The notes under the pieces are model-generated. The model ran no database searches and was not told where the DNA came from. It saw only the letters and a list, made by a program, of their open reading frames with translations. This document shows positions 1-6,735 of a stretch of 64,000 nucleotides of DNA, in pieces; the stretch's first letter is position 1; each line of letters begins with the position of its first letter. The stretch is taken from assembly GCA_040398465.1 (NCBI GenBank), contig JBBAUA010000018.1, positions 1 through 64,000 on the forward strand, in the 5' to 3' direction. Source of the stretch: UBA7672 sp040398465 (GTDB lineage: Bacteria; Pseudomonadota; Alphaproteobacteria; Caulobacterales; Hyphomonadaceae). The position numbers were made by a program, and so were the translations under genes.

Positions 1-9
1 GCGCTTTTC

Positions 10-207
10 TCAGGCCTTCATATCGATGAGGAGCGCCGTGTGCGCGCCGCCGCGGGCGCGGTAGCCACGTTCAAGCAGGTCAGCAACGTTGCGCGCCTTC
101 TGGACCTTGCGGTCGGAGCGTTGCGCGTCGCGGTAGATCGCGTGCTGGCGCTGCAGGACGACATGAGTGGGCGCGCGATCGCGTACGAATTGCAGATCGA
201 ATGACAT
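10..207 (-). CDS. small hypothetical protein (65 aa)
   Basis: I do not recognise this family. It is a short basic protein without a signal peptide or membrane segment, probably cytoplasmic and mostly helical in its C-terminal half. Codon choice is GC-rich at third positions, as in a real gene. I chose the ATG at 207 because an AAGG lies 8 nt upstream of it; the in-frame ATG at 231 has its AGG directly against the start codon. It lies just outside the GTA remnant region and on the opposite strand. It may form a unit with the small gene at 339-560. Confidence 0.4.
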   Translation of the reverse strand: MSFDLQFVRDRAPTHVVLQRQHAIYRDAQRSDRKVQKARNVADLLERGYRARGGAHTALLIDMKA

Positions 208-338
208 GGGCGCAGCCTTGGCCTGCCGCATCCTGGGCGACCTAAGCAGGCTCGCAGAAGCGCGTGAAAGTCGCGTGCGTGCGGGCGCGTAGATTCCTGC
301 CCCATGGTTAGTATGCGGGTAACGATCCTGCGCAGTGC

Positions 339-560
339 TCAGGCCAGGATATCGAGCAATCGCCGGGGTAGCGGGGCGGGATTTTCGGCTGCGCGTTCTG
401 CAGGTGTGGGGCGCGCGGCGGCTGAAGCCTTTGCTTCCTCGACGCGCGTGCCGCGGCGGGCTTCTGCGCGCGCGAGCAGGTACTGGTGCGCGACAGCGCG
501 GACGGCTTCGCGGCGATCTGCAGCGAATACGTGTTCAGCCGAGATAACGTCGATTGCCAT
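339..560 (-). CDS. small hypothetical protein (73 aa)
   Basis: No family recognised. The protein has an Arg/Ala-rich helical first half (roughly residues 10-50) and a Pro/Ala-rich tail. It has no signal peptide or membrane helix. The start at 560 is supported by a purine-rich GAGGGAGAG a few bases upstream; in-frame sequence further upstream has no comparable site. It could be cotranscribed with the small gene at 10-207 (131 nt gap). Function unknown. Confidence 0.45.
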   Translation of the reverse strand: MAIDVISAEHVFAADRREAVRAVAHQYLLARAEARRGTRVEEAKASAAARPTPAERAAENPAPLPRRLLDILA

Positions 561-884
561 TTCGCTCTCCCTCAACGGAGACGAGTTTGGGGGGAAACCG
601 TTGTTCAAGTCTGGGGAAAATTGAAAAAGTCTCGCGAGGCAAAACAGGAACCTGCTAACTTTACTTGGGGGAAGAAGTGGCACAGCGTCAGCGGGGGAAA
701 TCCTGGGTTATAGTTGGTCATGGTCTACAAGTGGGCCAGCGCACAGCGCATGGCCACAGACCGCGAAGACAACAGACCAACACGCCTTCGCGCCGACACG
801 CTTGCCGGCCTGATCCATCAACATCGGTGACGGTCGCCCGCCTTCGTAGCGGTGCGAGATCGTGCGCCGTGCAGGAGACATCAG
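561..884. other. 324-nt stretch without a convincing gene
   Basis: This stretch separates the small minus-strand gene from the portal remnant. It is unusually A- and G-rich for the window, with runs such as GGGGAAAA and GAAAAAG around 595-640, and probably carries the promoter of the minus-strand gene. In an intact GTA cluster the large terminase gene (g2) would end here, but I see no terminase motif. A 36-codon frame at 720-830 has no ribosome site or recognisable sequence. Confidence 0.4.
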
Positions 885-1172
885 GTGAGGCTGTTCTGGA
901 GACGTGAGGCGAAGTCGGCTGTGCCGCTGACTGCGATCCCGGGCCTGCGCGCGGCGCAGTGGTCGGGTGCAGGGCAGCTGGCGCGGGAGGGGTTCGAGCG
1001 CAATCCGATGGCGTATCGCTGTGTACGACTGATCTCGGAGGCGGCGGCCAGCGTGGGGGTTGCGGCTGAAGGCGATGACGATGCGATGGCGCGGTTGCTG
1101 TCGCGGCCGAACATCGAGGAACATGGTGCGGACCTGGCGGCGGTGTTCGCGCCTGTACGCAAGGCGGCGTAG
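885..1172 (+). pseudogene. GTA/HK97 portal protein, N-terminal remnant
   Basis: The 95-residue frame matches the start of HK97-type portal proteins, as in GTA gene g3: a short hydrophobic/basic start (RLFWRRE), then EGFERNPMAYRCVRLISEAA, then a LLSRPN segment. Intact portals run about 390-430 residues, and here similarity stops near residue 80 and the frame ends. The GTG at 885 has AGGAGA 6-11 nt upstream, so the original start signals survive. It is followed by a palindromic repeat and by unrelated minus-strand genes, so the remaining three quarters of the gene are gone. It should be non-functional as a portal. The family call rests on remembered family sequence. Confidence 0.75.
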
Positions 1173-1184
1173 ATGCGTGCCGCT

Positions 1185-1241
1185 TCAAGCCCTCGTCCCT
1201 CGAGACGCGCCTTTCAGGCGCTCCTCAGGATGAGGGCTTGA
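1185..1241. repeat. nested palindromic intergenic repeat
   Basis: Perfect 10-bp arms TCAAGCCCTC (1185-1194) and GAGGGCTTGA (1232-1241) enclose an inner hairpin with arms GCGCCT (1207-1212) and AGGCGC (1216-1221) and a TTC loop. This looks like the small palindromic repeats scattered between genes in many alphaproteobacterial genomes ("CCTCATCCTGAGGAGC"-type elements). It sits exactly where the portal remnant ends, so it may mark the deletion or insertion junction. Copy number cannot be judged from one window. Confidence 0.65.
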
Positions 1242-1277
1242 GGCTCTGGCAGCGCGAAGACGTAAGCGGGGTGTGGC

Positions 1278-1379
1278 TTAGGCCAGGACAGACAGGCACA
1301 TCAGTCCGATGATGCCGACTGCGAGGGCGACGCGCACGCCGAGGCGGACGGCGAGGGCCGGACGAGTTGCTTGGGGCAT
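1278..1379 (-). CDS. putative 33-aa single-pass membrane peptide
   Basis: The frame encodes a basic N-terminus of about 13 residues followed by a hydrophobic stretch (ALAVGIIGLMCLSVLA) long enough to span the membrane. It begins 6 nt after the DUF262 gene stop, with TAGGA just upstream of the ATG at 1379, which suggests translational coupling. No homolog is recognised. Because it is so short, chance occurrence cannot be excluded. If real, it would be a membrane partner of the DUF262 protein. Confidence 0.35.
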   Translation of the reverse strand: MPQATRPALAVRLGVRVALAVGIIGLMCLSVLA

Positions 1380-1385
1380 GAAATC

Positions 1386-2210
1386 CTACTCAGCGGCTAC
1401 GCGATGGCGATCGGCAGGCACGGGGTCGTTCCAGAGAGGCATAGAGAAAGACGGGCGCGCCTCCGACGGTGGAGGCGGCGCTGCAAGCGCTGGCCGGGGC
1501 GGCGAGTTTGTGGCTGGCGCCGGGGCCGGCGCCTGCGCGTAGGGCGCAGGATAGGAGGGCTGAGCCTGTGCGGCGATCGCGGCCTGAAACGCCTGGACAA
1601 CCTCTGCCGGGACCGGCGGTTGCGCAAGCGAGCGGACCATCGCGGTGTGGTGCAGCAGGAAGTCGATGATGCTGCGGAGATCGTCGGCGCTGTAGCCGCT
1701 GAAGCAGTGCTCCATGAAGCGCGCGGCGAGCAGGAGTTCGCGGGGCGAGCCAAGCGGAGCGGTGGGCGGCAGGCGTTTCGTTGCGCCGGGCGGAAGAATG
1801 AAGTGGGCAAACCAGGCGTGATCTTCCGGCGTGAGGCGGAAGCGCGGTTCGGGCGGGCGGCCGATGCCGCGTCGCACCAGCATCTGGTCGAGCCGGTTGC
1901 GCTCGCGATTGCTGGCGGCGCGATCGCGGGCGAAGGCGAGGAACATGGCGAGGACGATGAAGCGCTGCTGTCCATCGAGCACTGTGTAGACGCCCGACGT
2001 CGGGGTCGAGACAGTTACGACACCGAGATAGAGCGCCTCTTCGGGCACGTCTTCCTCGTCGAAGGAGTCACGCGCGGCATTTTCGAGATCGACGATGAGC
2101 TGGGCCACCTGGTGCGGACCCCAGACAAAGCCCGGTCTTGCAGGTCCACAACGATACCGCGCGCGGCCTGAGAACAGGTTGCGCACGCTGACGACATCCG
2201 CCCGCTTCAT
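1386..2210 (-). CDS. DUF262-domain protein (GmrS/ParB-like N-terminal domain)
   Basis: The 274-residue protein carries the DUF262 signature. Near the N-terminus is a segment ending GFVWGPHQVAQLIVDLE, equivalent to the family's Y.W...Q...L..D pattern. At about residues 78-84 is LDGQQRF, the DGQQR motif found in DUF262 proteins such as the GmrSD restriction enzyme, where it is linked to nucleotide binding. The C-terminal 80 residues are Pro/Ala-rich and probably disordered; no HNH (DUF1524) nuclease domain is visible, so a complete GmrSD-type enzyme is unlikely. It lies antisense between the portal remnant and the g3.5-like gene, which marks it as an insertion in the former GTA cluster. Role unknown; defence or DNA-related activity is only a guess. 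Confidence 0.6.
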   Translation of the reverse strand: MKRADVVSVRNLFSGRARYRCGPARPGFVWGPHQVAQLIVDLENAARDSFDEEDVPEEALYLGVVTVSTPTSGVYTVLDGQQRFIVLAMFLAFARDRAASNRERNRLDQMLVRRGIGRPPEPRFRLTPEDHAWFAHFILPPGATKRLPPTAPLGSPRELLLAARFMEHCFSGYSADDLRSIIDFLLHHTAMVRSLAQPPVPAEVVQAFQAAIAAQAQPSYPAPYAQAPAPAPATNSPPRPALAAPPPPSEARPSFSMPLWNDPVPADRHRVAAE

Positions 2211-2279
2211 TCTGGAAGAGCTCCCGAACGCACCGCCGCCCAGCCCAGGAGTGACAGATGCATAGCAGAGGAGATCGAG

Positions 2280-2501
2280 ATGATCGACAGGAAAATTGCA
2301 CTCGCACTGATACTCGCGCTTATCGTTGAATCAGCGGGTGTCTTTGCTTTGGCAGGCGGCATGGGCGAGCGACTGAAGGAGGTCGAGCTGCGACTCGTTT
2401 CGCAGTCGGCGTTGGCCGAGCGGCTGGCGCGTGTCGAGGTGATGCTCGAGCTCGCGGCGGCGCAGATGACGCGGATCGAGCAGAAGCTGGAGGCGCTGTA
2501 G
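2280..2501 (+). CDS. GTA g3.5-like small membrane protein
   Basis: The 73-residue protein has one N-terminal membrane segment (about residues 5-26) followed by an amphipathic, coiled-coil-like helix with Leu/Glu/Arg repeats. It has a good ribosome site (AGGAG) before the ATG, and its TAG stop abuts the ATG of the prohead protease remnant (TAGATG). In GTA clusters a small gene of this kind (g3.5) sits exactly between portal and prohead protease, so position supports the call more than sequence does. The frame itself is undamaged although both neighbouring phage genes are broken. Confidence 0.55.
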   Translation: MIDRKIALALILALIVESAGVFALAGGMGERLKEVELRLVSQSALAERLARVEVMLELAAAQMTRIEQKLEAL

Positions 2502-2944
2502 ATGCAGTCGCTGGTTATCTAGGGGTATGCGTCGCTGTTCGGCGTTGAGGATCTGGCCGGCGATGTTGTGCGCGCGGGTGCGTTTTCGCAGTCGCTGTCG
2601 CGGGGCAACGGTGTGGGAATGCTGCTGAGCCATGCCGGGGGGGGCGGACGGCGGGTCGATGGATAACAATGAAAGATGATGGGCGCGGACTGTTCGTGCG
2701 CGGATTCGTTTCGGGGGAGACGGCGGCGGGACGGACGGCGCTGCGGATGATCGGGGACGGGACGCTAGATGGCCTGTCGATCGGCTTCGTGGCGCGGGAC
2801 TGGTCGCCGCGGGTGGTCCGCGGGCGCGAGCTGAAGCGTATCGAATTGCGGGAGATTTCGCTGGTCACGTCTCCCATGCTGCCGGGGGCGCGGTTCGGTG
2901 TGCCCGGGGATGCGATCACAACTCGCGCGAGGTGGGTGATTTGA
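2502..2944 (+). pseudogene. GTA/HK97 prohead protease (g4), nonsense plus frameshift
   Basis: Reading from the ATG at 2502 gives MQSLVI, an in-frame TAG at 2520-2522, then GYASLFGVEDLAGDVVRAGA and GMLLSHA, a textbook HK97 (S78-type) prohead protease N-terminus with its catalytic His. At a run of eight G (2637-2644) the frame shifts. The new frame continues with GRWITMKDDGRGLFVRG, then DGLSIGF with the Ser motif, then LREISLV/TSPMLPGAR, the family's C-terminal half. Total length is near the normal size, so the gene is inactivated by point lesions rather than by deletion. The protease would have matured the capsid encoded next, of which only the C-terminus remains, 2.4 kb downstream. Confidence 0.85.
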
Positions 2945-3089
2945 CCTAGGGTAAAGACTTTCCCCAAGGGTAAAGGGCGCGTAGGCTGGCGTTAGGTTAC
3001 GACCGCTATTTCGAGCGCAGACTCATTCCCGGAGCAAAGGCTCGGGCTTGAGCAAAGACTCGGGGGGCGGCGCCAAGAGGAGGAACGCC

Positions 3090-4154
3090 ATGAAGACCAG
3101 ACTACTTGCCGCCACCGCATTGACAGTCGCCGCGATCACGAGCGCCGGGGCCGCGTTTGCGCAGGCGCCGGGCTACACGCCCCCAAAGACGACGTTCGGC
3201 GCGCCGGACCTTCAGGGCTTCTGGAACAACACCTCGATCACAAGCCTGCAGCGCTCGCCGGATGCGAAGTCGCTGGTGGTGAACGAGAAAGAGGCCGAGC
3301 GGCTGGCGAACCGGAACATTCTGGTTGTGCTGACCAAGGACGACGAGGCGCAGGCCGGGCTCGATCCGAACAACACCAAGATCCTCGAGGACAAGAACAA
3401 CGACCGTGGCTACAACGCCTTCTGGATCGATCCGGGCACGAAGCTGGCGACTGTAAAGGGTGAAATCCGTACGTCGTGGATCGTCGAGCCAGCGACCGGA
3501 CGCATCCCGTACAAGCCGGGCGCTTCGCGCGGCGGCGGCTATGCGATCACCAATTTCGACGGGCCGGAGACGCGGCCGCAGGCCGAGCGTTGCGTGATCG
3601 GCTTCTCCGGCTCATATGGCCCCGTGATGCAGAACAGCATGTACAACAACACGATCCAGTTCGTGCAGACGCCGAGCCATGTGGCGATCCAGGTCGAGAT
3701 GATCCACGACGTGCGGGTGATCCCGATCGCCGCGAGCAAGGCCGACGCGAAGCACAGCAATGTTCCGAAGTGGGGCGGCGATTCCGTTGGTTGGTATGAG
3801 GGCAACACGCTGGTGGTCGAGACGACCAATGTGCACCCGAGCCAGCGCGGCATGATCACGGCGAGCGGCAAGCTGACAGAGCGGTTCACGCGCTGGGACG
3901 ACAAGCAGATCACCTACGAGTTCGAAGTGGATGATCCCGCGCTCTACAGCCAGGCCTGGAAGGGCGAGATGGCGCTGAACGCCAGCCAGCCGATGTATGA
4001 ATACGCCTGCCATGAAGGCAACCACGCCATGCCGGGCATTCTCGGCGGTGCGCGCCAGCTGGAAAGCGAAGGCAAGGTGCCGGGCATGGGCCCGGGCATC
4101 GCAGCGGGTCTGGTGCTGCCGCGCGACGAAACGGGCGGCGAAGGCTTCAACTAG
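3090..4154 (+). CDS. secreted protein of the PDLQGFW type, paralog 1
   Basis: A Sec signal peptide (residues 1 to about 24, cleavage after AFA) is followed by a 330-residue domain with the sequence marks GAPDLQGFWNN, FWIDPGTK, RTSWIVEPATGRIPYKPG, GDSVGWYEGNTLVVETTN and YEYACHEGN. Proteins with this pattern are common in Proteobacteria and Acidobacteria, but I know no assigned function. The start at 3090 follows AGGAGG; an upstream in-frame ATG at 3048 lacks one and would bury the signal peptide. It is followed by a strong terminator and then by a paralog of identical length (354 aa). It lies between the protease and capsid remnants of the GTA cluster. Confidence 0.8.
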   Translation: MKTRLLAATALTVAAITSAGAAFAQAPGYTPPKTTFGAPDLQGFWNNTSITSLQRSPDAKSLVVNEKEAERLANRNILVVLTKDDEAQAGLDPNNTKILEDKNNDRGYNAFWIDPGTKLATVKGEIRTSWIVEPATGRIPYKPGASRGGGYAITNFDGPETRPQAERCVIGFSGSYGPVMQNSMYNNTIQFVQTPSHVAIQVEMIHDVRVIPIAASKADAKHSNVPKWGGDSVGWYEGNTLVVETTNVHPSQRGMITASGKLTERFTRWDDKQITYEFEVDDPALYSQAWKGEMALNASQPMYEYACHEGNHAMPGILGGARQLESEGKVPGMGPGIAAGLVLPRDETGGEGFN

Positions 4155-4180
4155 ACATCTTGAGGATGGGATTTCTAAGA

Positions 4181-4209
4181 GGCGCGACTGATGAGGTCGC
4201 GCCTTTTTT
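4181..4209 (+). terminator. rho-independent terminator
   Basis: An 8-bp perfect stem (GGCGCGAC 4181-4188, GTCGCGCC 4196-4203) with a 7-nt loop is followed by six T. It lies 26 nt after the stop of the first secreted paralog, so the two paralogs are probably transcribed separately or with attenuation between them. Confidence 0.85.
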
Positions 4210-4237
4210 GTTCCGGGCAGTAAGCGGAGGAACCGCG

Positions 4238-5302
4238 ATGATCTCGAGACTTGTGGCTTGCGCGTTGTTTGGGTGCTGGCTCCCTGTCGGCGGCGCGCTG
4301 GCGCAGCATGCGCCGGGATATTCGCCGCCGAGGACAAGTTGGGGGGCGCCGGATCTGCAGGGCTTCTGGAACAGCACCTCGATCACCAGCCTGCAGCGTC
4401 CGGCGGGCGTCGAAAAGCTGGTGGTAAGCGAGGCGGAGGGACGTACGATCGTCAACGACAACCCGCTGATCATCATAACGCAGCAGGAGTCCGAGGCGCA
4501 GGGCAGTGATCCGAACGATACCTCGATCCTGAACGACAAGAATGCCGACCGCGGCTACAACGCTTTCTGGATCGATCCGGGAACGAAGCTCGCCGATGTG
4601 AAGGGCGAGATCCGTACATCGTGGATCGTTGATCCGCCGAACGGACGTATACCGTTCAAGCTAGGTGCAGGGCGGGCCGGCGCACAGCATTCGCCTGCGA
4701 ATTTCGATGACCCCGAGACGCGGCCGCTGTTCGAGCGGTGCATCATGACGGAGTCGATGGCGGGCCCCGTGATGCAGAATGCGATGTACAATTCAACGCT
4801 GCAGGTCGTGCAGGCCCCCGGGACTGTCGTGATCGTCGCCGAGATGGTGCACCACGCGCGCATCATTCCAATCGTCGCGAATGCAGGGGAGTCGCGGCAC
4901 GGGCCGGATGTGATTCCGAAATGGGCCGGGGACTCGGTCGGCTGGTATGAGGGCGACGCGTTAGTCGTTGAGACGCGCAACGTGCATCCCCAGCAGCCGA
5001 GCCTGATCTCGAAGACGGGCAAGGTGACGGAACGATTCTCGCGCTGGTCGGACACCCAGGTGCTCTATGAGTTCGTGGTGGAGGATCCTTCGCTGTACAC
5101 GCAGACATGGCGCGGCGAGATGGCGCTGAACACATCGAAGCAGATGTATGAGTTCGCCTGTCACGAGGGCAATCATGCGATGCTGGGCATTCTTGGCGGC
5201 GCGCGCGAGCTTGAGGCGCAGGGGATTACGCCGACAGTCGGACCAGGGATCGCGGCGGGTCTCGTACCACCGAGCAAGCGGACGAAGGTTGCCGGGAACT
5301 AG
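4238..5302 (+). CDS. secreted protein of the PDLQGFW type, paralog 2
   Basis: A tandem copy of the preceding gene, also 354 residues, alignable end to end. It has a signal peptide (cleavage after ALA, about residue 23) and the same blocks: GAPDLQGFWNS, GYNAFWIDPGTK, RTSWIVDPPNGRIPFK, GDSVGWYEGDALVVETRN and YEFACHEGNHAM. The start at 4238 is preceded by GGAGG. Sequence differences are spread along the whole length, so the duplication is old rather than recent. Function unknown; a periplasmic or secreted role is inferred from the signal peptide. It is followed immediately by a terminator and then by a phage capsid fragment. Confidence 0.8.
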   Translation: MISRLVACALFGCWLPVGGALAQHAPGYSPPRTSWGAPDLQGFWNSTSITSLQRPAGVEKLVVSEAEGRTIVNDNPLIIITQQESEAQGSDPNDTSILNDKNADRGYNAFWIDPGTKLADVKGEIRTSWIVDPPNGRIPFKLGAGRAGAQHSPANFDDPETRPLFERCIMTESMAGPVMQNAMYNSTLQVVQAPGTVVIVAEMVHHARIIPIVANAGESRHGPDVIPKWAGDSVGWYEGDALVVETRNVHPQQPSLISKTGKVTERFSRWSDTQVLYEFVVEDPSLYTQTWRGEMALNTSKQMYEFACHEGNHAMLGILGGARELEAQGITPTVGPGIAAGLVPPSKRTKVAGN

Positions 5303-5327
5303 GCTTTGAGTTGAGCCGGATGGATCA

Positions 5328-5353
5328 GGGCGCAGCTTCGGCTGCGCCCTTTT
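5328..5353 (+). terminator. rho-independent terminator
   Basis: A 9-bp stem (GGGCGCAGC 5328-5336, GCTGCGCCC 5341-5349), TTCG tetraloop and TTTT tail, 25 nt after the stop of the second secreted paralog. The capsid remnant begins about 30 nt further on and shares an open frame that runs through this hairpin. Confidence 0.85.
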
Positions 5354-5382
5354 GCTTTGCCGGTGCGGTCGGCTTCGCCGCA

Positions 5383-5685
5383 CTGGTGTCTGACCGAGAC
5401 GAAGCGAACTATCTGTGGCGTCCGGGCGGCGCGGGCGAGTCGGCGAGCCTGCTCGGATATCCGGTGACGGAGATCGAGGACATGCCGGACATCGCGGCCA
5501 ACGCGATCGCGATTGCGTTCGGCGATTTCCAGCGCGGCTATCTGATGTTGGATCGGCAAGGGGCTCGCGTGTTGCGCGATCCGTATTCGTTGAAGCCCTA
5601 CGTGCTCTTCTACACGACCGAGCGCGTGGGCCGCGGGGTGCAGAACTTCGACGCGATCAAGGTGATGAAGTTCGCGGCAACTTAG
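5383..5685 (+). pseudogene. GTA/HK97 major capsid protein (g5), C-terminal remnant
   Basis: The last 100 codons match the C-terminal quarter of HK97-fold capsids of the GTA type: NYLWRPG, SLLGYPVTEIEDMPDI, IAFGDFQRGYLMLDR, RVLRDPYSLKPYVLFYTTER, then a NFDAIKVMKFAA end. The conserved GYPV, GDF and R.L.DP blocks are all present. Intact capsids have about 400 residues; nothing of the N-terminal scaffold or delta region is seen upstream, where the terminator of the previous gene lies instead. There is no ribosome site. The reading frame itself is still open and well conserved, so the loss is a 5' truncation. Confidence 0.85.
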
Positions 5686-5692
5686 TGCCTGG

Positions 5693-5730
5693 GCCATCGC
5701 CGGAGGCGCAGCAGCGCCGCCGGCGATGGC
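5693..5730. terminator. GC-rich hairpin without T tract
   Basis: Arms GCCATCGCCGG (5693-5703) and CCGGCGATGGC (5720-5730) form an 11-bp perfect stem around a 16-nt GC-rich loop. It lies 8 nt after the capsid remnant stop and before the NTF2-like gene. It could be a terminator or an intergenic palindrome; no U-rich tail is present. Confidence 0.45.
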
Positions 5731-5798
5731 GTTGCGCGGCGTCTTGATCTTGTGGGCGTCTTGAGGATTATGCCGCGCGAGAAACAGGGGAGCCGTTC

Positions 5799-6176
5799 AT
5801 GGGCGTATCGACACCGGAGGAGATGGCCGAGGCTTTCGTGGATCGCTTTGGCGAGCGCGACGCGGCAGGCCTGCTGGCGCTGTATGCGGATGATGCCGCA
5901 TTCACCTTCGATGGCGTGAACTTTGCGCGCGGCAAGGAGCAGATCAAGCAGGCGCTGGACGGGCTCCTGGTGTCTCCGATGCGGCTGCGCGGGAAGTATG
6001 AGAGCGTGCTTGTGGCTGGTGATGTCGCGTTGTGCAGCCTGCGCTGGGAGATGCTCGATCCGGATGGCTGGATCGACCAGGACGGATTGTCTGTGGAAGT
6101 GCTGAAGCGCGGCGCGGACGGGAAGTGGCGCTTTGCGATCGATGATGCGACGGGCGCGAGCCGCGAGCGGGACTGA
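5799..6176 (+). CDS. SnoaL/NTF2-like protein (DUF4440-type)
   Basis: The 125-residue protein begins with an Ala/Glu-rich helix and FVDRFGERDAAGLLALYADD, the typical opening of small NTF2-fold (SnoaL, SgcJ/DUF4440) proteins, followed by a beta-rich second half with SLRWEMLDPDGW and a KWRFAIDDATG end. Such proteins are single-domain enzymes or ligand-binding proteins, and the substrate cannot be told here. GGGGAG precedes the ATG. It converges with the TrmO gene on the opposite strand with one base between the stops. It lies within the broken GTA cluster, between the g5 and g6 remnants. Confidence 0.7.
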   Translation: MGVSTPEEMAEAFVDRFGERDAAGLLALYADDAAFTFDGVNFARGKEQIKQALDGLLVSPMRLRGKYESVLVAGDVALCSLRWEMLDPDGWIDQDGLSVEVLKRGADGKWRFAIDDATGASRERD

Positions 6177-6177
6177 T

Positions 6178-6639
6178 TTACCAGTAGCCCGACATCAACT
6201 CTTTCGCCCACTGCGGTTCTCGCACGTCTCCACGCGGTGCGAAGCCCGTCATCCAGGGTTTCAAGTCGAGGACGGGCGTGCCGTCGATGGCGTCAAGGCC
6301 TTCGACGTGGAGCGTTGTGCTTTCGACCTTCAGCACCTTGCAGATCGTGAGGCCGATGCGGTTGGGGCGGTTCTTGCCGCGCTGGGCGAAGATGCCGGCG
6401 AGCGGCCATGCTGTGTTGCCGCGTGGATGGCGCGCGCCGAGCGTGGGTGTGGCCGCTTCGGCGTGGTGGAAACAGTAGAGCACTTCGACGTGGGAGAATG
6501 AGTCGAGGCTGAGCAGCGCGTCGGCGGTGAAGCGTGTGGTATCGAGTTCGATGTGGGTGGTTTCGGCGTCCCAGTTGTCGTCGGTGGGATCGGCGCGGGT
6601 GGTGCGGACGTAACCGATGGGGGTGAGGGTGATGTTCAT
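6178..6639 (-). CDS. trmO: TrmO/TsaA-family tRNA methyltransferase
   Basis: The 153-residue protein carries the TsaA-like beta-barrel domain: an N-terminal PIGYVRT segment, SHVEVLYCFHHA, RPNRIGLTICKVLKVE and LDAIDGTPVLDLKPW. These match TrmO, which uses S-adenosylmethionine to N6-methylate the t6A at position 37 of certain tRNAs. E. coli TrmO has about 235 residues; this protein ends after the core domain, as in the short single-domain members. The start at 6639 follows an AAGGGG. The SDR gene lies upstream on the same strand, separated by a strong hairpin. Confidence 0.75.
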   Translation of the reverse strand: MNITLTPIGYVRTTRADPTDDNWDAETTHIELDTTRFTADALLSLDSFSHVEVLYCFHHAEAATPTLGARHPRGNTAWPLAGIFAQRGKNRPNRIGLTICKVLKVESTTLHVEGLDAIDGTPVLDLKPWMTGFAPRGDVREPQWAKELMSGYW

Positions 6640-6705
6640 CGCGCGAGTCCCCTTGTGGCGGTCCCCCCACCCGCATCGTGTTCGCTGAAGGTCCTGTAGG
6701 CGGAG

Positions 6706-6728
6706 CCCTCCCCCTTCCAGGGGGAGGG
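6706..6728 (-). terminator. hairpin between SDR and trmO genes
   Basis: Arms CCCTCCCCCT (6706-6715) and AGGGGGAGGG (6719-6728) form a 10-bp stem with a 3-nt loop. It lies 7 nt after the stop of the minus-strand SDR gene. There is no T tract, so it may be a terminator or a dispersed intergenic palindrome of the kind frequent in alphaproteobacteria. Confidence 0.5.
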
Positions 6729-6735
6729 GTCAAAC

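Noticed and set aside
720..830. 36-codon frame before the portal remnant as a possible terminase end
   Set aside because: No ribosome site and no similarity to terminase C-termini could be seen.
2945..3089. Direct repeats AGGGTAAAG near 2949 and 2967 as a regulatory element
   Set aside because: Only two short copies in a decayed phage region; no known site matches.
6640..6735. C- and G-rich hairpin as an insertion sequence end
   Set aside because: No transposase, target duplication or second end; better explained as terminator or dispersed palindrome.
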